From Paulinella micropora (Eukaryota > Cercozoa > Imbricatea > Euglyphida), in assembly GCA_009731375.1 (NCBI GenBank), contig BJOX01000035.1:1030870-1051775 (forward strand): a DNA stretch of 20,906 nt, written 5' to 3'. The notes beneath the pieces were generated by a model that saw nothing but the letters and a program-made list of their open reading frames with translations, was not told the DNA's origin and ran no database searches. A program made the position numbers and the translations under genes. Shown in pieces: positions 8,981-17,383 of this stretch (the first letter of the stretch is position 1; every line of letters begins with the position of its first letter).

Positions 8981-9143
8981 AATTACTGGTTTGCCCCGGA
9001 GTTAACCGCCGTTAAAGTTCCGAGGAGACGTTTCGCTTTTACGGTAGTCCGGTCGGCGCGGCGTAGCCGTGCCGGCTGAGCCGGCGCGTGTTTGATCCGG
9101 CGTCTGGTTAGGCCTAGGTTGGAAAGTTGGGAAGATCGAAAGA
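8981..9143 (+). repeat. Split direct repeat A1 (left end)
   Basis: Matches A2 almost base for base but lacks an 11-bp piece (tccgggcttcg) that forms a small hairpin in A2. Homology ends at GATCGAAAGA, just before gag. The TTG at 9127 that opens the gag frame lies in this repeat. Confidence 0.95.
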
Positions 9144-9165
9144 CGCGTCAGAGAAACTATCTTCA

Positions 9166-10823
9166 ATGCATGCTATTGAAAAGAAAATCAAAGTTGGTAG
9201 CATGGTTTCAACTCTTGCAGCATATCACGTTCAAGACGATGATTTATTTCACAGATTTGGACAAAATTCTGAAAACGTACGAATCACCGGGGTCGTGATG
9301 AGTTTCACTGATAAACAGGCTACTATTCGCCTCAACACAGAGGGAAATCAATGGTCTGTGCAAGTCCCCCGTGGTTTGATTCGTATGGAAGATGAATCCA
9401 AGAAGTGGAAGTATTTGAATGCATCAGGGGAAGTGATTTGGGACTCGAATACCGACCAGGTTGTCGAGCTGAAATTTACTAAGATTCCCTTGAATGCTAA
9501 TGTCTCACGTGATGATTTTATTAAGTCAATCAGAGACGTGAATGGCATTCTGGGGAATAGCAACGGTAGCAACGAGGCTAAGGCCAAGAAGCAGAAAGCC
9601 AAAGCAATTGCGACTCACCTCGAGAACTTATACAACGCTACAAATCTGCGAAAGTTGTATAACGAATACTTTACTGAGGTAAGAGAAGTCAAAGGGAATT
9701 CCAGTAAGGGGGTTGTCGCTTCAGCAATGGCATCTCAGATCGTAGACAAGGGAGTTGAGTGGCCCTTCATTGTCCAAGCCGAGCTTGTTGAGAAACAAGA
9801 GCAGAAAGACGATGACGACGATGACTTAGAGCCGGAGGCCGGTCAGCCTCGAAGCAAGAAGCAGAAAAAAGGCACGAAGCAAGAGATCGAACTTCAGAAT
9901 GCCATCGATGATGCTCTGCGGAAACAAGAGGAGCTAAAGGCGAAGCTTGCCAATGCTCGTCAAGTTGGTAACAAGGCAGAACTGTCCGCTTCGATGCTTC
10001 TGTGCTCTCAGAGTTGCAAGAGACCAACGAGGAGCTGGAACGCAAAATCAAGGAGGCAGCCAACGAAAAAGGTATTGACTCCTCCTCCTTGCTCGCAGCA
10101 CTTGGCTTTTCGACATCTGTTTCCGGAGATGAGAAGGCTAGATTGACTCAAGAGTTTCAGAGTCTGCCGGGTTCCGAAGATGTAGATTTTGACGTACTCA
10201 AAAAGATAAAGTTGGGAAAAGAGTACATCAATCTCAAAGAGCTTCTGCCATCAAAAAAGAAAACTCTCATTGGCGAAACTCATGAGTCGGAGCCCAAATC
10301 TGTTACTGTTGAGAAGTTCTTAGACTTAGTTCGTAGGCTCGTCGTCCTGTACTCCAGACATCATCCTCAGCACGCTGAGGACATGTGGGAGCATTACCGT
10401 TACCTCGAGCTTATCGTAAGAAAGAACACGTTGCAGTCGACAATGAGATGGGACAAGGCAGTACGCGGTAGGAGTTCGTTAGGGCAATGGCATAAGGGCA
10501 CCCTTCCCTTTGTGTTAGCTACAGCCTTCCTCGAGCCTCCCCCCCCCCCTTCTCATTCTTCCAACCAGTCCATTGGCCAAGGCGTCCTCAAGCAACAACA
10601 ACGCAGTGCGAACAATACCCGTGGTGGTGGACAAGCTAGACAGCAGAACCAGAGGTCGAAGAAGGTGTGCTTCAACTGGGCAGACGGCCGCGACTGTAGC
10701 TATAAGGAGGATTGCCGCTTCCTCCACCAATGCCCGGTCTGCCCTGACAACAAAAATCACAAACGAGTGGACTGCCCGGACAGTGGCAACGAGAAGTGGG
10801 GAAAGCGTAGGGCAAACAAGTGA
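9166..10823 (+). pseudogene. gag: Gag-like protein of the YR retrotransposon, one frameshift
   Basis: Two overlapping frames together make one Gag. Frame 1 runs from the first ATG (9166, 23 bp after A1) and leaves the coding phase near 9970-9990; frame 3 opens at 9972 after a TAA and runs to TGA at 10821-10823. The join falls inside a coiled coil (ELQNAIDDALRKQEELKAKL before it; LSELQETNEELERKIKEAAN after it), so a small indel is likelier than two genes. Before it are an acidic run (DDDDDDLEPEAG) and a basic KKQKKGTK stretch. The C-terminus has C-x8-C-x5-C-x3-H (CFNWADGRDCSYKEDCRFLH) followed by a knuckle-like C-x2-C-x5-H-x4-C at 10668-10775; this pair is known from Gag proteins of DIRS/Ngaro-like elements and suits RNA binding. 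No programmed-frameshift heptamer was noticed. Confidence 0.8.
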
Positions 10824-11472
10824 TGGGGCCCTGGGAGTGAAAGCTCCGCAGTGGAGCAAGTAGCTCTCAGGGTCGGCTTACATCAGCCGGAGGTCTCCTC
10901 AGGTGAGATTTCCTCTTCCACTGCTCTCTCCCTTTCTGACTCAACTCGCAGGACGTGGGATCCAGGTGGGCGCAAGCACGCGACCAAGGTCAAAGTTGCT
11001 AAAGGAGGCAATCTTTCTTTCAGCAAGCTTCCCACTAACTTCGACTCCTTATCTTCTCGTACTGTGGCCTTGGTGCCACCTGCTAATATGACTGGGCCCA
11101 CCGGCTCCACTTTTTTCCAGCTCTCGTCCCCATCGTCAAGAAGTGACTCAGCTCTTTCTTCCGTTCATGTTCAAGCTGTAGGGCATAGCTCATCTACCTC
11201 TACAGCCCCTTTCGTTTCAGCTTCTTCTATCATTTCCAAAGAGGCTTCAATGCTTCACACCTCCTTCTTAGATGGGCAAGTGTCACCTATCTCCCCTTTG
11301 TTGGGTACTTGTCCTGTCTCTTCTCCTACGTCTTCTTCTATCTTTCCTTGTTCGTTTTTGTCTCTCTCTTCCTGTCCTTCTATCAGCTTTGCAACCAGTC
11401 AGCATTGGCAACTCCAACAACAACAGCAACGTCATCATCAACAAAAACAACAACAACAACAACAACAACAGC

Positions 11473-11506
<34 letters not shown>

Positions 11507-11521
11507 ACTACAATTACAACA

Positions 11522-11589
<68 letters not shown>

Positions 11590-11621
11590 GACAACAACGA
11601 CAACAACGACAACAACGACAA

Positions 11622-11656
<35 letters not shown>

Positions 11657-11696
11657 GCAACAACAACAACAACTACAGCAACAACAACAACTACAG

Positions 11697-11760
<64 letters not shown>

Positions 11761-14281
11761 TACAACAACAACAACTTCAACCTCAACAACCTCATCAACG
11801 TCTACAGTTTCAACAACAGCTATAGCAACACATCCAACCTTCATCTTCTCTGTCTTCCTCCCCTTGTATTGCTCCTTCCAGTAGTTTCCCCTTGGTGGGT
11901 TCCAGTTCTTCTTCTGCTCAGCAGCCTCTGGTGCTGTGTAATGAAGAGAGTGGCTTGCAAGGCAATGTGGTCCCTTCAAGCCTCTCTGCTTCTCCCTCTC
12001 TCACTTCTGCTTCCTTTTTCGTCCCTCTCCCTAGGTGGATTTGGGAAATTGCCAAGACTGAGGCTGAGGAAGAGATGGGCGCTTTGGTTTCTCTCTTCCC
12101 CCGTCCAAGGTCTCTTCTTTGTCGTGCAGTGTTGGGATTTCAGTCTCCCCCTCTGTGCCTTCTGATCTGTTGACAGCTGGGATCGTGTCCGTTGATTCCC
12201 TCCCTTCTCTGTTGTCAGAGTTGGAGAGTGGAAACATCTGGTGGCATGACTTTCCCTTCTGGTGTTTCATCCTTCCTGCCTCTCCCTCTATTTCTCTTTC
12301 CTCCCTTATACCTAGGCTACGGCAGGCCAGAGTGGTTGCGTTGATAGGGTTTCACGGCAAGGTGGAACTTTTGTGTTTCGAACCTCACACCACGCATGTT
12401 TGGTTCGTTCGTGACTCTTCTCGCGGCTTGCAGGTCGGGGGTATAGCTCTGGTAGACTTTAGGTTTCAGAGGGGGAGAGGTAGGAATATCCATTTCTTTG
12501 GTTGCAATGAGGGTGACAAGAGGTTTCAGCCGGGCAAACGTGAGGTTTTGCCGGTTTGGAATGGTGTTATTAAACCATATAAATCTGTCTTCAAAGTAGA
12601 CAATATCGTGGGCCTTGCTAAGCTTTGCTTGCCGGAAGCAGAGGTCGTTTGGCTTGAGGGATTCCTTACGGGCACTGACACCCACTATAGAGGCACAGGA
12701 GAATTCTTACGCGATTATTCTCTTGCTCGTGCCCTCTCAGAGGAAGACAACAGTCAGATCTATGACGCCAACATGAAAGCAGTTGAGAAAGGCTTCATGG
12801 CGGGCCCGTTCACGAGGCCTCCCTTTCCGAACAATGCTTGCAGTCATCAAGCCATAGTCACGCGTGAGCATGCCATCCCGAAAGATAAGTGGCATCCTGA
12901 GAACGGAGAAAGGAGGTTAATCAATGACCTTTCCTTTCCCCGTTTTCTCTCCTTCAATCAGCTTTGCCCGAGAACGGATGATGGGGTAGAGTATTATACG
13001 CACGACATGCAGATGGCTAGGATCATCCAAGCCGGTCCCGGTTGTGTCGTCTTTGGGGCAGATGTCAAGTCTGCTTACAACCAGACCCCGTTGCTGCCTT
13101 CGCTCTTCTGGCAACAGGTTTCTTCGTGCAGAGACCCCGTCACCGGCGACCTTGTGTACTTCGTTCTTCTTGTGCCCGGGTTTGGGGGCGTCTATGCCGC
13201 CGACGGCTGGAATCGTTTTGCTAGAGCCCTCGAGTCCATCTTTCTCTACAAGTCTATCCCAATGAAGCTTTATGTCGACAACAGTGACGTCGTCTGCGCT
13301 TCCTGGAAGGAAGCCAGGGCGCTCAGGTTGAAATTCGATAGCCTCTCTAAGTTTCTGGGGATTCCGTGGCACGAGGAATTTATTGGCCAGTCCTTTCGCG
13401 CCCTCGGTTGGCACAAGGACACTCGCAAGGGCTTTTGGTTCGTAGAGCTGCCCTCTGACAAGCGCAAGATCGTTCTGGACGCCTTGGACACCATCGCTGG
13501 TGGCGGCTTCTACTCTGTCAAGTCTTTCGAGCGGCTCCTGGGCCTTTTGTGCTTTGTCTCCCAGATGCTCTTTTTTCTTCGACCAGCGGTTGGAAACATG
13601 CGTATAGCTTTCAATACCATGTCGACATCGCGTAGCAAAGGTGGCCGTTTTAGTTCTAGAGCTTGCCACGCTGCGAGGTGGGCACGCAGCCTTCTCCTTG
13701 ACTCCAGCTTCCGTCTCCCGCTGTCGGACTTCCTTAAGACGGGACTTTATGACAAGGACTCGATGATATGGGTCGACGACCCCGCCAAGTGCACTCTTTG
13801 GTCCGATGCGAACTTTTGCGAGGTGGAGGGTTCGCAGTGGGGGAGGGGTGCCATTGCCATGGCCCCCTTTCGTTCCAAAGGTCTTTTCGTTTCTCGCTGT
13901 TGGTCCGTTGAAGAGTTAGCCCTTCTGCGCTCTGAGTCTCTAGTCGACTCGTCTCCGATGCGTGAGTTATTCAGTGCTTACGTTGCAGCTTTTGAATTTG
14001 CGGTCGCACTGGGTTACAGAAAGTTTCATATTGTCACGGACTGTGCCCCGGCTGCTCACTGTCTGAACTCGTGCTACTCGCCTCGGACAAACATTAAGAG
14101 TCTCATTGACTCTTGGACTTCCAAGCTTTCTCTTCTTGGCGTTTCTCTCACTGCCTCTCAAGAGCCGCGTAAACGCATTCACATTGTCGATTTGTTGGCC
14201 CGTGCTCAGATGGCCCAAGCGACCGAGACCTGGCGCAAGTCGAACCCGTCCGGGCCTTCTTTACGACCTCTTCAGCAGTAA
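10824..14281 (+). pseudogene. pol: Pol: reverse transcriptase and RNase H, disrupted
   Basis: Pol continues in the same frame as the end of Gag after its TGA, without a nearby ATG. The N-terminal ~330 codons are Ser/Thr-rich, then Gln-rich from CAA repeats, with an in-frame TAG at 11823. The frame ends at 12173, and the RT part reads in another phase, open from 12068 to TAA 14281. Counting from the TTG at 12119 (720 residues): finger motif IPKDKWHPENGERRLINDL (253-271), motif A GADVKSAYNQ with D315, motif B VPGFGGVYAADGW (352-364), motif C LYVDNSD with D387 but Asn at 388 (codon 13280-13282) where Asp is expected. RNase H follows with candidate acidic residues D563 (LWSDANF), E616 (MRELFSAY), D641 (IVTDCAP) and D691 (HIVDLLAR). 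The domain order fits DIRS-like elements. The stop, frameshift and Asn388 predict that this copy is inactive. Confidence 0.85.
11416..11790 (+). repeat. (CAA)n-rich tract in the N-terminal part of pol
   Basis: CAA units mixed with CAT, CAG, CGA and CTA, giving a Gln/His-rich segment in the pol frame. The other frames read poly-Thr and poly-Asn, so those long frames are artefacts. It is a repeat expansion inside coding sequence. Confidence 0.9.
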
Positions 14282-14310
14282 CGGAAGTACCTTGGCTCGT
14301 CACCTCTGCG

Positions 14311-15306
14311 ATGGAAGTCATGACGTGCTCTGTCTCTTATAGCACCAGTGCCGCCTACAGCTCAGCCATCCGCAAGTTGCGTTCTTTCTGCTCCGCCTAC
14401 TCAACGGAGCACTGGTGTCCTGTCTGGTGGCAACCCGACCCTGTACTCCTCGTTCTCTTTCTTGTTTGGTTGAGCCGGTTCATGTCGGTATCCACCTGTA
14501 AGGTTTATATGTATGCAATCCGAGACTTCTGCCTCCGGTTGAGCCTAGATGACCCCACCGACAACCACTTCGTGGAGATGGCGTGGCGAGGCATCAAGCG
14601 CAGTAAGCGCACCAAGCTCGACAACCGTCTCACCTTAGAGCTGCCGATGTTAGAAGCTATGGCGAGCTATACTCTAGGGGCAGTCAAGGATCGCAACATC
14701 CCCAAGTCCACTCGTCATCTCTGGGCCACGGTCGTCACTGCGGCAGTCTGGGGCTTCTTTGGACTCTTTCGTGTAGGCGAGTTAGTAGCTTCTGGATCGC
14801 TCGCAACGTGCCGGTTCCTTGTCAACTCCTTTGTTCAAATGCGCCTTGTTGACGACATGAGTCTCATAATGGTTACCCTGGATGGCGCAAAGCAAGACCC
14901 ATTTCGCCGCGGTTGTGATGTTGGCCTTGCAGAACAAGAGAACCCGCTCGTCTGTCCCCACGCGTGGAAGAAGATCTTCGAGTCAAGTCGCGATGCTTTC
15001 AAGCTCCCTTTGGCGGGGAACTATCCTTACTTCCGTCTTTCTGACAATTCCCCGCTCGATCGCGCCACGTTTGTCAGCACAGCTCGGGAGCTTCTGCAGA
15101 AGGCTGGAGTCGCGACTGGTGGTCGGTTCAACGGGATCTCGCTTCGTCGTGGTGGTGCAGCTCGTCTCTTCTCGCTCGGTGCTTCGGATTCATCGATCAT
15201 GCGTGCGGGTCGGTGGTCTTCGTCTTGCTTTCGTCTTTACGTGGGCGCAAGGATGGCCGAGCTTGTTGCTGAACAGAAAGCTATGGGGGGAGGGGCAAAT
15301 CTCTAG
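14311..15306 (+). CDS. Tyrosine recombinase of the YR retrotransposon
   Basis: 331 residues from ATG 14311 to TAG 15306. The frame is also open upstream and overlaps the 3' end of pol by at least 70 bp in the -1 phase, so expression by frameshift or by reinitiation is possible. N-terminal helices (YSTSAAYSSAIRKLRSFC) suit the core-binding domain. In the catalytic domain: R154 (GLFRVGELVAS), K194 (LDGAKQDPF), R279 (ISLRRGGAARL), W302 (AGRWSS) and the likely nucleophile Y310 (FRLYV). The box II motif HxxR, usually HSLRRGG, reads ISLRRGG, with Ile276 (ATC, 15136-15138) in place of His. The enzyme is expected to join a circular element DNA to the target and so replaces an integrase. The ORF is intact, unlike gag and pol. 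Activity with Ile276 is uncertain. Confidence 0.9.
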   Translation: MEVMTCSVSYSTSAAYSSAIRKLRSFCSAYSTEHWCPVWWQPDPVLLVLFLVWLSRFMSVSTCKVYMYAIRDFCLRLSLDDPTDNHFVEMAWRGIKRSKRTKLDNRLTLELPMLEAMASYTLGAVKDRNIPKSTRHLWATVVTAAVWGFFGLFRVGELVASGSLATCRFLVNSFVQMRLVDDMSLIMVTLDGAKQDPFRRGCDVGLAEQENPLVCPHAWKKIFESSRDAFKLPLAGNYPYFRLSDNSPLDRATFVSTARELLQKAGVATGGRFNGISLRRGGAARLFSLGASDSSIMRAGRWSSSCFRLYVGARMAELVAEQKAMGGGANL

Positions 15307-15445
15307 GCTCAAATGTTGGAGGTATTTGTAATGTTCGGTTTCAGTACTCAAGTTTTTAGGTGCGGCTGTCTGTGTTCCGAGTGGACATCAGAGCCGTCAA
15401 CTTTTAGTGTTTTGTAAACTTGAGTCCTGAAATATTTGAGCCTAG
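15303..15445 (+). repeat. Nested inverted repeats around the YR stop codon and B1
   Basis: Outer arms CTAGGCTCAAAT (15303-15314, containing the TAG stop) and ATTTGAGCCTAG (15434-15445); inner arms ACTCAAGTTT (15346-15355) and AAACTTGAGT (15416-15425). All pair perfectly. B2 keeps the inner pair but not the outer left arm. Confidence 0.85.
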
Positions 15446-15547
15446 CCCCTTTCCCTCCACACTACTCCGACGAGTTCGGAAGGTTAGGCCAATAAAGCTT
15501 TTCTGTTCTCTTACTAAGTAAATTCGAAACTACGATACGGAAACTTT
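15321..15547 (+). repeat. Split direct repeat B1
   Basis: Starts at ggtatttgtaatgttcgg just after YR and runs through aataaagcttttctg to gaaacttt, where A2 begins directly. It matches 16146-16315 plus 17265-17321 (B2), with a 1-bp indel near 15452. It contains AATAAA at 15491-15496, a possible polyadenylation signal. Confidence 0.92.
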
Positions 15548-15721
15548 AATTACTGGTTTGCTCCGGGCTTCGCCCGGAGTTAACCGCCGTTAAAGTTCCG
15601 AGGAGACGTTTCGCTTTTACGGTAGTCCGGTCGGCGCGGCGTAGCCGTGCCGGCGGAGCCGGCGCGTGTTTGATCCGGCGTCTGGTTAGGCCTAGGTTGG
15701 AAAGTTGGGAAGATCGAAAGA
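15548..15721 (+). repeat. Split direct repeat A2
   Basis: Copy of A1 with the 11-bp hairpin piece present. It abuts B1 at cttt|AA|ttactgg, the expected sequence of a circle junction. Homology to A1 ends at 15721, two bases after the loop of the hairpin listed next. Confidence 0.95.
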
Positions 15722-15735
15722 TCTTCCCAACTTTC
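15700..15735 (+). repeat. 16-bp perfect hairpin with GAAA loop at the A2 end
   Basis: GAAAGTTGGGAAGATC (15700-15715), loop GAAA, complementary arm 15720-15735. GAAA closed by C-G is a stable GNRA tetraloop in RNA. A1 has the left arm and loop but not the right arm, so only the right-hand repeat region can fold this way. Confidence 0.9.
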
Positions 15736-16145
15736 AAACTCCCGCCCACCCTTCCCTTGTTTTGTTTTTGCTTGTCCTTTGCTTCTGTCTGCTCTGGGCT
15801 TTTGGTGGTGTTCGGTGATCGCTGGTGGCCTCCGCTGGTTCTGCTCGCTCCGACTTCGTCGCGTCTCCCTTGGACTGTTTTGGTGCTACCTTCGGTTGTT
15901 GCCGTGAACAACTAGTCACTAGGTTGGCCTGCTCATTGTGCTTGGTGCCTTCCCTTGTTTAGTGTAGGTTTGTTCCGGTCCTTGGGATTGTTCAGTCGCT
16001 CTAACATTAGTTTGCCGTCCGCTCTCCCTCCTCCGCCCGGTTTCTCTGTCTGGCTTTAATAGATAGTGTTATTCCATTTCTTTGTTTTTTCCTTTCACTA
16101 TCCCCTCCTCCACCCGGTCTTCTTAGTTGACTAGTAGAGCGTGCC
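15736..16145 (+). other. Unique pyrimidine-rich spacer between A2 and B2
   Basis: About 410 bp of CT/GT-rich sequence with no convincing ORF. In a simple split-direct-repeat element A2 and B2 adjoin, so this is either a true part of the element's right region or an old insertion. Confidence 0.6.
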
Positions 16146-16315
16146 GGTATTTGTAATGTTCGGTTTCAGTACTCAAGTTTTTAGGTGCGGCTGTCTGTGT
16201 TCCGAGTGGACATCAGAGCCGTCAACTTTTAGTGTTTTGTAAACTTGAGTCCTGAAATATTTGAGCCTAGCCCCTTTCCTCCACACTACTCCGACGAGTT
16301 CGGAAGGTTAGGCCA
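16146..16315 (+). repeat. Split direct repeat B2, left part
   Basis: Matches B1 from ggtatttgtaatgttcgg to ggaaggttaggcca, then departs where B1 continues aataaagc. Confidence 0.92.
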
Positions 16316-17264
16316 GTCCGTGACCAACCCCTTCGCCTCTCCTTTGAGGTGCGTATAGATTAGAGAGAACAGTTCCACCCTCTTCTCTCTCACTGCTACC
16401 AATAGGCTCTCATTATAGCTCACCACGAGTTTTCGTTCCTTACGCTACTTCTTGCGCACCGTGGCACTTGGCTTCTTCCCCGTCGCAGCAGCTGTAGAAA
16501 GTCCCCCGGTAAGTCCCTTTGCCTCGCCACTACCACTTAAGTCTGCACTGCCAGAGGTACCGGTGATTGACGACGATCTCTCTTCGGCTTGGCTGTCATC
16601 CGACTCCTCATCGGCATTGTCTAAGTCCGGCATACCATCCTCTTCCTTTTCATTGCTTGCACTTCCCTGCAGCCCCAAAGCACTAATTAGTGTTCCATTT
16701 GCATGACTGCTGCTTGCTGCTGTTAATGCTGCCTTTTTCCTTGCATGCTTTTCCCACCGACTCATATACTCCGGTATGTTCTTGCCTGCCATGTGCAGCC
16801 TACGAAGGTTGGCACGATGCACTTCCAACTTATGCCCCCTGAGGTCCTCAAAGCCACCTTTAAGGTCCTTTCTAACTGGCTCTGGCATTAGGCTACGTTG
16901 AAAGTCTTCCCTACCACTGTAGCAAGGTATGTTGGCCGACTCATTTCCATTTCTCTGTTTTTCAGACATCTGAAGTCCTTTTTACAAACCAGAAAGATTG
17001 TTATCCTCTGTCTGTTGCATGTTTCTGATTGGCTGACACCTTTCTGCAAATCCCTCCTTACGAGTACGTTGCAAGTGTCCTCTTTGCAGCAATCAGCTGT
17101 TGGCCTTTTCCAGTTGGTTTTTCTAAGCAGGTAGCTAGCCTGCACCCACCAACACTCCTGCGCGCCACAAGCACCCCTAGACTGGTGTCTGGGCTTGCCT
17201 GTTGATGGAGTTTTGCCCTAAACCTTTCCTATAGGTTTCCTTCTGACCCGAAGGCTCACTCTTG
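16316..17264. other. 949-bp sequence interrupting B2
   Basis: Absent from B1 at the same place (gttaggcca|aataaagc). No terminal inverted repeat, clear target duplication or GT-AG intron boundary was found at its ends. It carries one minus-strand ORF (next entry). It may be an insertion or captured DNA in B2, or ancestral sequence deleted from B1. Confidence 0.75.
16445..16969 (-). CDS. Hypothetical antisense ORF inside B2, 174 aa
   Basis: ATG at 16967-16969, stop TAG at 16445, with an in-frame TAA five codons above the start. The N-terminal half is basic and probably helical (LEVHRANLRRLHMAGKN, then YMSRWEKHARKKAA). The C-terminal half is low-complexity: acidic (DLDNADEESDDSQAEE), then Ser/Gly/Thr-rich, ending in basic KKPSATVRKK. 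No known domain recognised. It lies antisense to the element's genes in DNA missing from B1. It could be a captured host exon, part of another transposon, or an accessory antisense gene of this YR element. An acidic Ser-rich tail and clean start suggest real or recent coding, but chance is not excluded. Confidence 0.4.
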   Translation of the reverse strand: MSEKQRNGNESANIPCYSGREDFQRSLMPEPVRKDLKGGFEDLRGHKLEVHRANLRRLHMAGKNIPEYMSRWEKHARKKAALTAASSSHANGTLISALGLQGSASNEKEEDGMPDLDNADEESDDSQAEERSSSITGTSGSADLSGSGEAKGLTGGLSTAAATGKKPSATVRKK

Positions 17265-17323
17265 AATAAAGCTTTTCTGTTCTCTTACTAAGTAAATTCG
17301 AAACTACGATACGGAAACTTTAA
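17265..17323 (+). repeat. Split direct repeat B2, right end of the element
   Basis: Matches B1 from AATAAAGCTTTTCTG to GAAACTTT, followed by AA and then the SINE half. It has AATAAA at 17265-17270. Confidence 0.92.
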
Positions 17324-17346
17324 CCACTGGGCTATCGCGGTGCCAC
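17322..17346 (-). repeat. SINE-A split by the YR element, 5' head part
   Basis: Plus strand AACCACTGGGCTATCGCGG then tgccac. The minus strand starts GGCACCGCGATAGCCCAGTGG, with an A box and an acceptor-like GGCACCG that pairs perfectly with CGGTGCC in the left half (8764-8980), which supports a single parental SINE. Confidence 0.9.
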
Positions 17347-17383
17347 TAATAATGATAATAATAATGATAATAATAATGATAAT
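17347..17383. repeat. AAT/GAT microsatellite
   Basis: Units of AATGATAAT between the interrupted SINE and the complete one. Confidence 0.9.

Larger units (their letters stand above)
8981..17323 (+). mobile_element. PAT/Kangaroo-like tyrosine-recombinase retrotransposon with split direct repeats
   Basis: About 8.3 kb with gag, pol (RT plus RNase H) and a tyrosine recombinase, all on the plus strand, and terminal repeats in the split direct order A1 (8981-9143), B1 (15321-15547), A2 (15548-15721), B2 (16146-17321). Within the DIRS-like group this order marks PAT, Kangaroo and Ngaro elements, as opposed to the inverted repeats of DIRS1. No methyltransferase, integrase or protease is seen. Elements of this type are thought to integrate by recombination of a circular DNA and make no target duplication; here the flanks are two halves of one SINE joined at AA. 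The copy is degenerate: frameshifts in gag and pol, in-frame stops, altered catalytic residues and a 949-bp interruption of B2. Confidence 0.9.

Noticed and set aside
11309-11979. Long poly-Thr and poly-Asn plus-strand frames and a poly-Val minus-strand frame
   Set aside because: Shadows of the CAA tract. The Gln-rich frame continues Gag and Pol and is the only one consistent with the element.
12917-13669. A 250-codon minus-strand frame opposite the RT domain
   Set aside because: Antisense shadow of the RT coding sequence. The plus-strand frame carries the RT motifs.
14882-15331. Second plus-strand frame overlapping YR
   Set aside because: Out-of-frame shadow; the YR frame has the catalytic Arg, Lys, Trp and Tyr.
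16316-17264. Intron present in B2 and spliced out in B1
   Set aside because: The boundary sequences give no GT-AG pair at the points where homology stops and resumes.
8981-17323. DIRS1-type element with inverted terminal repeats, or an LTR retrotransposon
   Set aside because: The terminal sequences repeat in direct, split order (A1, B1-A2, B2), and there is a tyrosine recombinase and no DDE integrase or protease.
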